Positions 25,359 through 33,748 of a stretch of 49,449 nt of DNA are shown here, one piece after another. The first letter of the stretch is position 1. Every line of letters starts with the position of its first letter. A model generated the notes under the pieces. That model worked only from the letters and a program-made list of their open reading frames with translations. It did no database searches and was not told the origin of the DNA. Made by a program: the position numbers and the translations under genes. The DNA comes from Mesobacterium_A hydrothermale. GTDB taxonomy: Bacteria > Pseudomonadota > Alphaproteobacteria > Rhodobacterales > Rhodobacteraceae. The DNA is taken from positions 1 to 49,449 of the forward strand of contig NZ_JAYLLH010000030.1 in assembly GCF_035818635.1 (NCBI RefSeq), written 5' to 3'.

Positions 25359-25395
25359 CCTTCCCTCCCCCGATTGCCCGGCATAACGTGCCGCA

Positions 25396-26343
25396 ATGGC
25401 GCGCTATTTGCTCAAACGTCTGGTCTCGGTGCTGGTCAGCCTGCTGGTGGCCTCGCTGGTGATCTTCCTGGTGGTCGAGGTCGCGCCGGGCGACCCGGCC
25501 AGCTACATGCTGGGCATCAACGCGCAGCCCGACACCGTCGCCGCCCTGCGCGCCGAACTGGGGTTGGACCTGCCGAAATGGCAACGCTACCTCAGCTGGC
25601 TGGGCGGCATGATGACCGGCGATTTCGGCATCTCCTACACCTATCGCAGCGCCGTGGCGGGAATGATCGCCGACCGCCTCTGGGTCTCGCTGCCCCTGGC
25701 GATCTACGCGCTAAGTCTTTCTACCCTCATCGCTTTTCCCGCCGGCATCTTCGCCGCCAGCCGCCGCGGCAAGACCGGCGACCTTGCGGTCATGGGCGCC
25801 ACGCAGCTGGGCGTCGCGATCCCGAATTTCTGGTTCGCGATGATGCTGGTGCTGGTCTTTGCCGTGAACCTGCGCTGGTTCGGCGCGGGCGGTTTTCCCG
25901 GTTGGGACGCCGGGATTTTCCCCGCGATCAAGGCGCTGACCCTGCCCGCCATCGCCCTTGCCCTGCCTCAGGCCGCGATCCTGACCCGCGTCATGCGGTC
26001 GGCCCTGATCGACATCCTGTCCGAGGATTTCATGCGCACCGCCCGCGCCAAGGGCCTGTCCCAGCGGCAGACCCTCTGGCGTCACGGGGTGCGCAACGCC
26101 TTGATTCCCGTGCTGACCATCATCGGCCTGCAATTCTCCTTCCTGCTGGCGGGTGCAATCATCATCGAACAGGTGTTCTACCTGCCCGGCCTTGGCCGGC
26201 TGGTGTTCCAGTCGATCTCGCAACGCGACCTGATCGTGGTGGAATCCGTCGTCATGCTGCTGGTCTTCGCCGTCATCATGGTGAATTTCCTCGTCGATCT
26301 CGCCTACGCTGTGGTCGACCCAAGGCTGAGGTCCCGGACATGA
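25396..26343 (+). CDS. peptide/nickel-type ABC transporter permease (DppB-like)
   Basis: The 315-residue permease has about six hydrophobic segments. The opening MARYLLKRLVSVLVSLLVASLVIFLVVEVAPGDPA is split here for reading but is the standard DppB/OppB start, including the APGDPA motif. The EAA loop for ATPase contact reads EDFMRTARAKGLSQRQTLWRHGVRNALIP. There is no clear Shine-Dalgarno sequence before ATG 25396. The stop overlaps the next gene by ATGA. Substrates of the family include oligopeptides, nickel and glycosides; the missing binding protein prevents assignment. Confidence 0.92.
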   Translation: MARYLLKRLVSVLVSLLVASLVIFLVVEVAPGDPASYMLGINAQPDTVAALRAELGLDLPKWQRYLSWLGGMMTGDFGISYTYRSAVAGMIADRLWVSLPLAIYALSLSTLIAFPAGIFAASRRGKTGDLAVMGATQLGVAIPNFWFAMMLVLVFAVNLRWFGAGGFPGWDAGIFPAIKALTLPAIALALPQAAILTRVMRSALIDILSEDFMRTARAKGLSQRQTLWRHGVRNALIPVLTIIGLQFSFLLAGAIIIEQVFYLPGLGRLVFQSISQRDLIVVESVVMLLVFAVIMVNFLVDLAYAVVDPRLRSRT

Positions 26344-27155
26344 CCCGCACCCTCGCCCTCGGCGCGCTGCTGTCGGCCGTCTTCGTCACCGCCGCGCTGC
26401 TGTCCTTTGCCTGGACACCCTATCCTGTTGATACAATGGCGATTTCGGAACGACTGCAGCCCCCGTCCACGGCGCATTGGCTGGGCACCGACCATTTCGG
26501 CCGCGATATCCTGTCGATGCTCATGGTCGGCGCGCGCATCTCCATCGCCGTGGCGCTGGTCGCGGTTGGCATCGGCATGGTCCTCGGCGTGCCGCTGGGC
26601 CTGGCCGCCGCCGCGCTGAAAGGAACCTGGCTCGACGAACTCATCATGCGCGCAAACGACCTGGTCTTCGCCTTTCCCTCGCTCGTCATCGCGATCCTGA
26701 TCACCGCAGCCTTCGGCCCCGGCGCGGTCAATGCCATCATCGCCATCGGCATCTTCAACATCCCGGTCTTCGCCCGCCTGACCCGCGGCGCAGCCCTTAG
26801 CCTGTGGCAGCGCGACTTCATCATGGCCGCCCGCGTCGCCGGCAAGTCCGCCCCAAGGATCAGCGCCGAACACATCCTGCCCAACGTCGCCAACCTGTTG
26901 ATCGTGCAGGGAACCATCCAGTTCTCGCTCGGCATCCTGGCCGAGGCGGGCCTCAGCTATGTCGGCCTCGGCGCGCAACCTCCGCTGCCCAGCTGGGGCC
27001 GCATGCTGGCCGACGCCCAGACCATGGTCGCCCTTGCCCCCCATGTCGCTCTGATGCCCGGCCTCGCCATCATCCTCACCGTGCTCGGCCTCAACCTGCT
27101 GGGCGATGGCTTGCGCGACCACCTCGATCCAAGGCTCAGGGTGATCAGGACATGA
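26340..27155 (+). CDS. peptide/nickel-type ABC transporter permease (DppC-like)
   Basis: The 271-residue permease has one hydrophobic N-terminal segment, the DppC marker HWLGTDHFGRDILSMLMVGAR, and then five membrane segments with the EAA loop RDFIMAARVAGKSAPRIS. The motif LSYVGLGAQPPLPSWGRML near the end is typical. It partners the permease encoded upstream. Both ends overlap neighbours as ATGA. Confidence 0.93.
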   Translation: MTRTLALGALLSAVFVTAALLSFAWTPYPVDTMAISERLQPPSTAHWLGTDHFGRDILSMLMVGARISIAVALVAVGIGMVLGVPLGLAAAALKGTWLDELIMRANDLVFAFPSLVIAILITAAFGPGAVNAIIAIGIFNIPVFARLTRGAALSLWQRDFIMAARVAGKSAPRISAEHILPNVANLLIVQGTIQFSLGILAEAGLSYVGLGAQPPLPSWGRMLADAQTMVALAPHVALMPGLAIILTVLGLNLLGDGLRDHLDPRLRVIRT

Positions 27156-28852
27156 GCCAGCCCCCCCTTTCATCTTTCCCGAAATACTCCGGGGGCGCGG
27201 GGGCAGCGCCCCCGCCCGGTCGGATCGCCCCAGGCGATCCGAAACCGCTCCTCGCCATCGACGCGCTCACCCTGTCGATCCACGGCAAACCCATCCTGCG
27301 CGACCTGAACCTCGCCATCGCGACGGGTGAAATCCTGGCGCTGACCGGGGAATCCGGCTCCGGCAAATCGATGACCGCCTTCGCCACCATCGGCCTTCTG
27401 CCCCATGGCGCCACCCATACCGGCCGGATCGCGCTTGACGGCACCGATCTGTGCACCCTGACCGAACCCCAGCTCTGTGCCATCCGCGGCAAGGACATCG
27501 GCATGGTGTTCCAGGAACCCATGACCGCGCTGAACCCGGTGCAGACCATCGGCGCGCAGGTGATGGAAACCATCCTGATCCACCGCGCCATGCCGTCCGC
27601 CGAGGCCGAGACACGCGCCCGCGATGTCCTGACCCGGGTCGGCTTGCCACCCGACCGTTTCCCGCTGTCGCGCTTCCCCCACGAACTGTCCGGCGGGCAG
27701 CGCCAGCGCGTGGTGATCGCCATGGCCATTGCGCTGCGGCCGAAACTTCTGATCGCGGATGAACCGACCACCGCGCTTGATGTGACGACCCAGGCGCAGA
27801 TCCTCGATCTGCTGACCGGGCTGGTGCGGCAGGATGGCATGGCACTGATGATGATCACACATGACCTTGCCGTGGTCAGCGACATGGCCGACCGGATCGC
27901 GGTGATGAAATCGGGCGAGATCGTCGAGCAGGGCGAAACCCGCCAGCTGTTTGCCCGGATGACCCACCCCTACACCCGCGCCTTGTTCGAAGCGTCGGGT
28001 CACAAGGTGGCCCTGCCTGCACCGAAGGACGGGCCGGACCCGATCCTGCAGGTCACACGCGCTACGCGGGACTACCTGAAACCCCGCCGCCTGTTCCAGC
28101 CGCGCCAGTCCGTGCGCGCGGTGGACGACGTCAGTTTCACCATTCACCAGGGTGAACGGGTCGGTCTGGTGGGGGAATCCGGCTGCGGGAAGTCAACCCT
28201 GACCCGCGCCATCCTGGGGCTGGAGCCGCTGCAGGAGGGCGAAATCCGCGCCTTTGGTCATCCGGTCTGGCCCGCGCTTCCCGGTGCGCTGCGATCGGGC
28301 CTGCAGGTGGTGTTCCAGGATCCCTATGGCAGTTTCAACCCGCGCCACCGCGTCGCCCGGCTGGTGTCCGAACCGTTTCACCTGCGCCCCGATCCGCCGA
28401 CGGGCGCCGCGCGGCGCAAGGCGGTCGAAGACGCGCTGGTCGCCGTCGGCCTGCAACCCGAGGATGCCGATCGCCACATCCACGCCTTTTCCGGTGGCCA
28501 GCGTCAGCGCATCGCCATTGCCCGTGCGCTGATCAACGCTCCCGAGCTGATCATCTTTGACGAAGCGGTCTCGGCGCTGGATGTGCGGGTTCGCGCCCAG
28601 ATCCTGGACCTGATCGCAGAGCTGTCGCGCCACCGCAACCTGGCCTATCTGTTCATCAGCCACGACCTGTCGGTGGTGCGCACGATCACCGACATGGTGA
28701 TGGTGATGCAGGCCGGCAGGATCGTCGAACACGGCCCGACAGAACGGGTCTTGACCGCGCCCGAACATCCCTACACCCGGCAGCTGATCGCTGCCGCCCC
28801 AAAGTTGCCAGACATTGCCGGAGGACCCCATGCTGCCACCCCTGCCCTTTGA
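27152..28852 (+). CDS. ABC transporter ATP-binding protein, fused DppD-DppF type
   Basis: The 566-residue protein holds two complete ATPase domains. The first has Walker A GESGSGKS (66-73), signature LSGGQ (179-183) and Walker B LLIADE (199-204); the second has GESGCGKS (341-348), FSGGQ (446-450) and LIIFDEA (466-472). Each is followed by the THPYTR/EHPYTR oligopeptide-transporter motif. One gene thus replaces dppD and dppF. Residues 1-30 (MSQPPLSSFPKYSGGAGAAP and on) are not part of the ATPase fold; they translate a copy of the dispersed intergenic repeat. Confidence 0.93.
   Translation: MSQPPLSSFPKYSGGAGAAPPPGRIAPGDPKPLLAIDALTLSIHGKPILRDLNLAIATGEILALTGESGSGKSMTAFATIGLLPHGATHTGRIALDGTDLCTLTEPQLCAIRGKDIGMVFQEPMTALNPVQTIGAQVMETILIHRAMPSAEAETRARDVLTRVGLPPDRFPLSRFPHELSGGQRQRVVIAMAIALRPKLLIADEPTTALDVTTQAQILDLLTGLVRQDGMALMMITHDLAVVSDMADRIAVMKSGEIVEQGETRQLFARMTHPYTRALFEASGHKVALPAPKDGPDPILQVTRATRDYLKPRRLFQPRQSVRAVDDVSFTIHQGERVGLVGESGCGKSTLTRAILGLEPLQEGEIRAFGHPVWPALPGALRSGLQVVFQDPYGSFNPRHRVARLVSEPFHLRPDPPTGAARRKAVEDALVAVGLQPEDADRHIHAFSGGQRQRIAIARALINAPELIIFDEAVSALDVRVRAQILDLIAELSRHRNLAYLFISHDLSVVRTITDMVMVMQAGRIVEHGPTERVLTAPEHPYTRQLIAAAPKLPDIAGGPHAATPAL
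27170..27241. repeat. dispersed hairpin repeat, copy D (arm type 2), inside a coding frame
   Basis: The arm TCATCTTTCCC, GAAATACTCCGGGGG (27170-27195) is followed by hairpins GCGGGGGC/GCCCCCGC (27197-27215) and CGGATCGCC/GGCGATCCG (27221-27241). The whole element lies in frame in the first 30 codons of the fused ATPase gene. Confidence 0.75.
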
Positions 28853-30275
28853 CCCGTCCCACGTCCTGATCGGGGGCACATGGCGGGCAACCGCTGAAAC
28901 GCTGCCGCTGTCGAACCCCTCGACCGGGGAGGAGATCGGGCGCATTGCCCGTGGTACCGCCGCCGATATCGACGCCGCCGTGCAGGCGGCAGAGGCCGCG
29001 CGCGCCGCCGGTTGGGACCGCACGCCCGCCGCCGAACGGGGTCGCATTCTGGCCCGTATCGGCCAGCTTGTGCTGGACAACACCGATCTTCTGACCGAGC
29101 TTGAGGCGCTGGACGTCGGCAAGCCGGTGAAACAGGCCCGCGCCGATGCGCTGGCCCTGGCGCGCTATTGCGAATTTTACGGCGGCGCGGCAGACAAGGT
29201 ACACGGCGCCACGATCCCCTACCTGGACGGCTACACCGTCTATACCCTGCGCGAGTCGCACGGGGTGACAGGGCATATCGTGCCGTGGAACTATCCGATG
29301 CAGATCATCGGGCGCTCCGTCGGCGCGGCGCTGGCCATGGGCAATGCCTGTGTGCTCAAACCGGCCGAAGACGCCTGCCTGACCGCGCTGATGTTCGCCC
29401 ACCTGGCGATGGAGGCGGGTCTGCCCGCCGGCGTGCTGAACGTGGTGCCGGGGCTGGGATCCGAGGCCGGGGCGGCGCTGTCGTCGCATCCCGGCATTCA
29501 CCACCTGAGCTTTACCGGCTCGGTCCTGACCGGCACTGCCGTTCAGGTGGCGGCGGCGCAGAACGTGGTGCCGGTGACGCTGGAACTGGGCGGGAAATCC
29601 CCTCAGGTGGTGTTCGACGACGCCGATCTGGACGCCGCGCTGCCGTTCCTTGTGAACGCGGGACTGCAGAACGCCGGCCAGACCTGTTCGGCCTCGTCGC
29701 GCATCCTTGTCCAGCGCGCCTTGCTGGACGAGGTCTGCGCCCGCATGGCCGCCGCCTATACGGCCAAGGTCGTTGGCCCCGCGATCGACGATCTGGACGT
29801 GGGTCCGCTGATTTCGGCGGTGCAAAAGGCGCGGGTGTCGGGGTTCCTGCTGCAAGGGGGCGATCTGCCGGTTCTGGCGCAGGCGCGGCTGGCCGATAAC
29901 CTGCCCGAGAACGGCAATTATGTGCAGCCGACACTTTATGGCCCGGTGCCCGAGGATCACCCGCTGGCGCAGGACGAAATCTTTGGTCCGGTGCAGGTGA
30001 TCATCCCGTTCGACACCGAGGCCGACGCGATCCGCATCGCCAACGGCACCGACTATGGCCTTGTCGCCAGCGTCTGGACCCGCGACGGTGCGCGGCAGAT
30101 GCGGATGGCGCGGGCGTTGCGCGCCGGGCAGGTGTTCATCAACAATTATGGCGCCGGGGGCGGTGTGGAACTGCCCTTTGGCGGGGTCGGCAAATCCGGT
30201 CACGGCCGCGAAAAGGGGTTCGAGGCGCTGTACGGCTTTTCCGTCCTGAAAACCGTCGCCGCGCTGCACGGCTGA
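28830..30275 (+). CDS. aldehyde dehydrogenase (NAD(P)+)
   Basis: The 481-residue enzyme has all catalytic features: Asn154 in VPWNYP, the FTGS coenzyme motif at 228-231, Glu252 in LELGGKSP and nucleophile Cys286 in GQTCSAS; EIFGPV and the final LPFGGVGKSGHGREKG are also present. The overall pattern is close to betaine-aldehyde/gamma-aminobutyraldehyde-type dehydrogenases, but the substrate is not certain. GGAGGA (28820-28825) sets ATG 28830, which lies 23 nt inside the ATPase gene, so it belongs to the transporter operon and may oxidise an aldehyde derived from the imported compound. Confidence 0.94.
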   Translation: MLPPLPFDPSHVLIGGTWRATAETLPLSNPSTGEEIGRIARGTAADIDAAVQAAEAARAAGWDRTPAAERGRILARIGQLVLDNTDLLTELEALDVGKPVKQARADALALARYCEFYGGAADKVHGATIPYLDGYTVYTLRESHGVTGHIVPWNYPMQIIGRSVGAALAMGNACVLKPAEDACLTALMFAHLAMEAGLPAGVLNVVPGLGSEAGAALSSHPGIHHLSFTGSVLTGTAVQVAAAQNVVPVTLELGGKSPQVVFDDADLDAALPFLVNAGLQNAGQTCSASSRILVQRALLDEVCARMAAAYTAKVVGPAIDDLDVGPLISAVQKARVSGFLLQGGDLPVLAQARLADNLPENGNYVQPTLYGPVPEDHPLAQDEIFGPVQVIIPFDTEADAIRIANGTDYGLVASVWTRDGARQMRMARALRAGQVFINNYGAGGGVELPFGGVGKSGHGREKGFEALYGFSVLKTVAALHG

Positions 30276-30289
30276 ACCCGGTCAAAACA

Positions 30290-30325
30290 AAGCCCCGCCC
30301 GGAACGCATCCGGGCGGGGCTTTTT
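30290..30325. terminator. bidirectional intrinsic terminator
   Basis: A 13-bp stem, AAGCCCCGCCCGG (30290-30302) with CCGGGCGGGGCTT (30310-30322), has T-rich tails on both strands (TTTTTC on plus; TTGTTTTG on minus). It serves the aldehyde dehydrogenase gene and the convergent nhaA. Confidence 0.9.
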
Positions 30326-30342
30326 CACGTCTGACGCGCGGG

Positions 30343-31590
30343 TCAGATTTCCTGTTTCTCAGTCCGCAGCAGCTTGCCCACGACAATGGCAATCGCGGCA
30401 GCGGCAAAGCTGAACAACGCGCCCATCTTGGCCGCGTCCTGCACCGGCCCCGCATCGAACGCGACCGAGGCCACGAACAGCGACACGGTAAAGCCGATGG
30501 CGGCAACGCAGCCGATGGTGGCAAGGTCGATCAGGCGCATGCCTTCGGGGATGCCCAGCCGCAGGACCACAGCGGCGATCCAGCCGAAGAGGAAGATGCC
30601 CACCGGTTTGCCGATCAGCAGCCCCGCCAGCACCAGCCAGGTGGCATCGCCCATGGCCGAGAACTCGACCCCGGCATTCATCAGGCCAAAGAAGAACAGG
30701 ATGATTTCCACCGGGTGCTTGAGCGCATGTTCAATGGCGTTCAGCAGGTCTGTCAGGTGTTCTTCGGCCTGAGAGAAGATGCCGAAGGACCGGTCGGCAT
30801 GGGGGATCGCGGTCACGACGGGCAGCAGACCCAACGCGGGGTGAATCCCCGATTTCATGAACGCATACCAGCTGACGACACCCGCAGCGGCATAGGGCCA
30901 GAACGACAGGTACTTGCGCACCCAGGTCGAATTCGGCCGCAGCTGGTTGCCTTTGTCCAATCGGCGCGGCAGCCAGTTAAACAGCAGGTACACCGTCGCA
31001 GCGGCGGCCACGGAAACCAGGAGCCATTCCGGCGCCAGTTCGCCACTGGGGTAGAAAACCGCCAGGATGATCAGCCCGCCGGCGTCATCGGCAATCGCCA
31101 GAAGCAACAGGAACCGCACCGCCGGGTGGCCTGCGCCAAACACCATGCGGCCGACAAGATAGGAAAACGCGATGTCGGTCGCGGTGGGGATCGCCCAGCC
31201 GTTGGCGACGGCGTTGTAGGTGTCGGACCCCATCAACATTGCAAGGCCCAGATAAACCGAGATCGGCCCCAGCATCCCGCCCGCGGTGGCCAGAAGCGGC
31301 GTCGCCGCTTTCTTGCCGCGCAGCGATCCGGTTTTCAGGATCACCGCTTCCCAGACTTCCTTGGCCGCGATGGCAAAGAACAACGCCATCAGCACGTCGT
31401 TGACCAGATAGTGCAGCGTCAGCGTGCGGTGGCCATCGTGCAGGTGACCAATCGGGGCATTGTCCCAGACCACCAGGTGGATGAAGTGGTGGTAGCTGTC
31501 AGGGTTGGTATTGGCCCAGATCAGCGCGCTGATCGCCCCGATGATCAGCAGCAACGAATAGTTCGTCAGAAAATTCCAGACGCGATACAT
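30343..31590 (-). CDS. nhaA: Na+/H+ antiporter NhaA
   Basis: The 415-residue membrane protein shows the NhaA motifs IPTATDIAFSYLVG and LLLLAIADDAGGLIIL, which contain the two conserved aspartates used for ion exchange (Asp163/Asp164 in E. coli). It has about twelve hydrophobic segments. The early LHDGHRTLTLHYLVNDVLMALFFAIAAKE follows the family pattern. The protein exchanges Na+ or Li+ for protons, fitting a marine lifestyle. It lies 106 nt after the ArsR-controlled permease on the same strand. Confidence 0.95.
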   Translation of the reverse strand: MYRVWNFLTNYSLLLIIGAISALIWANTNPDSYHHFIHLVVWDNAPIGHLHDGHRTLTLHYLVNDVLMALFFAIAAKEVWEAVILKTGSLRGKKAATPLLATAGGMLGPISVYLGLAMLMGSDTYNAVANGWAIPTATDIAFSYLVGRMVFGAGHPAVRFLLLLAIADDAGGLIILAVFYPSGELAPEWLLVSVAAAATVYLLFNWLPRRLDKGNQLRPNSTWVRKYLSFWPYAAAGVVSWYAFMKSGIHPALGLLPVVTAIPHADRSFGIFSQAEEHLTDLLNAIEHALKHPVEIILFFFGLMNAGVEFSAMGDATWLVLAGLLIGKPVGIFLFGWIAAVVLRLGIPEGMRLIDLATIGCVAAIGFTVSLFVASVAFDAGPVQDAAKMGALFSFAAAAIAIVVGKLLRTEKQEI

Positions 31591-31659
31591 CTTGTCCCCG
31601 GCCTTCCCTAATGTCCCACTTTCAAGCGGCTATAGCCGAGCGGGCCGGGATGGGCAACG

Positions 31660-31688
31660 CGCTGCGGGCCGGAATCCGGCCCGCAGCG
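31660..31688 (-). terminator. strong hairpin after the permease gene
   Basis: CGCTGCGGGCCGG (31660-31672) pairs perfectly with CCGGCCCGCAGCG (31676-31688) around a three-base loop, 8 nt after the permease stop. No T run follows on either strand, so it may protect the 3' end or assist factor-dependent termination rather than act alone. Confidence 0.55.
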
Positions 31689-31696
31689 GAATTGGA

Positions 31697-32722
31697 TCAG
31701 GCGATTGCGCCCCAGACCAGCCCCGCAAGGATGGCCCCCGTGACCGCGAAGCCCAGGTAGGCGGCAAACACCCGCGGCTTGACCAGCGCCCAGACCGCGA
31801 CCGCGGCGGGGATGCAGCTGACCCCGCCCGCGATGACAAAGCTCATCGCCGCGCCCTGCGCCATGCCCTGTTGCAGCAGCCCGCTGACCAACGGCACGGC
31901 GGCATAGCCGTTCAGGTAGGCCGGAGCACCGATGACGCCGCCAAGAACCACGGGCCAGACGCCTTCGCCGCCCAGAACGCCCGCGATCATGCTGGCCGGA
32001 ACATAGTGGATCATCACCGATTCCAGCACATAGGCCAGCAGAAGCCACTTCAGCAGGAACAGCCCGTTTTCAAGGATGTTGTCGCGGAACACCTCGCGCC
32101 GGTCGGCCTCGCCCCAGAACTTCCACTGCGGCTTGCCCTGGAACGGTTTCTTGACGCCGCAGCACCCGCCGACCTTGGGCTTTTCGCGCAGCGGATCGCG
32201 GAAGACCACGCTGCGGGTAAAGATCATCGTGCCGATCCCGCCGAAAAGGCCAAGGCCCACGGCCGCCAAGGTCTTGGCGATGGCAAAATCCAGCCCCAGT
32301 TCGCCCGAGGTGACAAGGAACATCGCCGGGTCCATCAGCGGAGAGGCGAGCCAGAACGCCATCACCGCGGACAGCGGGGCACCCACCGCCAGAAGCGCGG
32401 CGATAAACGGAATCACCTGGCATGAACAGAACGGCGACAACCCGCCCAGAAGTGCCGCCAGCACGATCATCCGGGTTTCCCGCCCCTCGAAGGCGCGCGA
32501 CAGCAGCGTTTCCGCCCCCGTCGCCTTCATGTAGGCAACGGCCAGAACGGCAAAGACCACATAGGGGAACGTGCGCCACAGAGCGGCCAGCGCGAATTCC
32601 ACCGTCGGTATCGTCTGCGGCAAGTCAAGCAGCGCGATCACGGCAAGAACCGCGACGATGGCCAGCCACGCCTTGTCGGGTTTCGGCCACTGACGGGCCG
32701 GTTGGGTGCTGGTGTCAGCCAT
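31697..32722 (-). CDS. permease of the DUF318/ArsP type
   Basis: The 341-residue protein has about eight to nine hydrophobic segments. The marker is GGLSPFCSCQVIPFIAALL (about 90-108), with a conserved Cys-Ser-Cys in the membrane; a GGCCG motif lies in the central cytoplasmic loop, and GAPAYLNGYAAVPLVSGLL is a second conserved segment. ArsP-type members export trivalent organoarsenicals; others are unassigned. GGAAGGA (32731-32737) favours ATG 32722 over 32728. The start overlaps the arsR-type gene, so metal or metalloid control is likely. Confidence 0.85.
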   Translation of the reverse strand: MADTSTQPARQWPKPDKAWLAIVAVLAVIALLDLPQTIPTVEFALAALWRTFPYVVFAVLAVAYMKATGAETLLSRAFEGRETRMIVLAALLGGLSPFCSCQVIPFIAALLAVGAPLSAVMAFWLASPLMDPAMFLVTSGELGLDFAIAKTLAAVGLGLFGGIGTMIFTRSVVFRDPLREKPKVGGCCGVKKPFQGKPQWKFWGEADRREVFRDNILENGLFLLKWLLLAYVLESVMIHYVPASMIAGVLGGEGVWPVVLGGVIGAPAYLNGYAAVPLVSGLLQQGMAQGAAMSFVIAGGVSCIPAAVAVWALVKPRVFAAYLGFAVTGAILAGLVWGAIA

Positions 32723-33056
32723 GGTCATGTCCTTCCGTGGAACAATCGGCGCAGCACTGGCTCAGCAGGAATTCCGACAGCGTGCGCATCTGGTCATAGT
32801 CGGCACAGGCGCAAATGATGCTGCGCCCCTGCCGCGTTTGCGTGATCAAGCCCGCCTGCGTCAGAATCTTCAGGTGATGGGTCAGGGTCGATCCCGTGAC
32901 GCCGCTGCGCAGGCCCAGGTCGCCGATTGTCAGCCCCTCTGGCCCGGCGCGGACAAGGCTGCGCAGAACGCCAAGGCGCTGTTCCGACCCGAGGGCGGCG
33001 AATTTGGACGCCGCGACTTCCAGCGGCAGGGCATCAAGAGTGGGCTTCATTTTCAT
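32715..33056 (-). CDS. ArsR-family metal-responsive repressor
   Basis: From ATG 33056 the protein has 113 residues; ATG 33050 is equally possible. The winged helix includes FAALGSEQRLGVLRSLVRAG, then the recognition helix GVTGSTLTHHLKILTQAGLI and the wing RQGRSIICACADY. Cysteines CAC after the wing and CCADC near the end (with a His-rich tail EGHDHG) could bind a metal or metalloid. It precedes and overlaps the ArsP-like permease gene, the usual repressor-exporter pair. Its likely operator lies just upstream. Confidence 0.9.
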   Translation of the reverse strand: MKMKPTLDALPLEVAASKFAALGSEQRLGVLRSLVRAGPEGLTIGDLGLRSGVTGSTLTHHLKILTQAGLITQTRQGRSIICACADYDQMRTLSEFLLSQCCADCSTEGHDHG

Positions 33057-33063
33057 GGTTCTA

Positions 33064-33116
33064 GAAATATCGAAAACTTTAGCTCGGTCAATCTTTATTT
33101 CGATAATCGTCGAAAT
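33064..33116 (-). promoter_or_regulatory. promoter and operator of the ArsR-permease operon
   Basis: On the minus strand TTGACC (33086-33091) and TATTTC (33064-33069) are spaced by 16 nt. Directly upstream is the perfect inverted repeat ATTTCGA-N6-TCGAAAT (33097-33116), and a similar half site ATATCGAAAA overlaps the -10. The layout fits an ArsR operator. Transcription would begin within a few bases of ATG 33056, so the message may be nearly leaderless. The same operator lies 45 bp from the divergent gene at 33161. Confidence 0.6.
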
Positions 33117-33160
33117 GACGGGGTTTGCAGCGCGCGCGCCCATGCGCTACCGCTGCTTTC

Positions 33161-33748
33161 ATGACCACCCTGCCCGACCAGATCCGTGCCTGCCGCCTGT
33201 GTGCCGACCGGTTTGCCGCTTCGGCCACGGCCCATACGCCGCGCCCGGTGGTCTGGTTTCAGCCCGGCGCGCGGCTGTTGATCGCCGGGCAGGCGCCGGG
33301 GATGCGCGTGCACACTACCGGAAAGCCGTTCAACGACCCTTCGGGCGACCGGCTGCGCGACTGGCTGGGGCTGACAACGGACCAGTTCTATGACCGGTCC
33401 CGCGTTGCCATCGTGCCCATGGCCTTTTGCTTTCCGGGCTATGACACCAGGGGCAGCGACCTGCCGCCGCCACCGTTGTGCCGGGCCACCTGGCACGACC
33501 GGGTGATGAAGGCGCTGCCTGACCTGCGGTTCACTGTTGTCGTAGGCGGGTATGCCCACCGGTATCACCTGCAGGCGCGCGGCTCTGTTACCGAAACCGT
33601 GGCGGGCTGGCGCGGCTTTCTGCCCCAAGCGCTGCCCTTGCCCCATCCGTCCTGGCGCAATACCGCTTGGCTCAAACGCAATCCCTGGTTCGAAACCGAC
33701 CTGTTGCCAGTCCTGCGGCAGCGGGTGAAGGAGACCCTGAATGACTGA
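33161..33748 (+). CDS. uracil-DNA glycosylase superfamily protein with four cysteines
   Basis: The 195-residue protein has LLIAGQAPG (39-47, motif A-like) followed by KPFNDPSGDRLRDWLG, and LPHPSW (160-165, motif B-like). Cysteines at 11, 14, 90 and 107 (CxxC near the start, then two spaced by 16 residues) follow the iron-sulfur ligand pattern of family 4 enzymes. The motif A residues are not those of a standard family 4 glycosylase (Gln-Ala-Pro-Gly instead of Glu-Ala-Pro-Gly), so activity on uracil is not assured. The end overlaps the sseB-like gene by 8 nt. Confidence 0.8.
   Translation: MTTLPDQIRACRLCADRFAASATAHTPRPVVWFQPGARLLIAGQAPGMRVHTTGKPFNDPSGDRLRDWLGLTTDQFYDRSRVAIVPMAFCFPGYDTRGSDLPPPPLCRATWHDRVMKALPDLRFTVVVGGYAHRYHLQARGSVTETVAGWRGFLPQALPLPHPSWRNTAWLKRNPWFETDLLPVLRQRVKETLND

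Noticed and set aside
28686..30269. 527-codon minus-strand frame opposite the aldehyde dehydrogenase
   Set aside because: The plus strand encodes an enzyme with all catalytic residues; the minus frame has no protein-like features.
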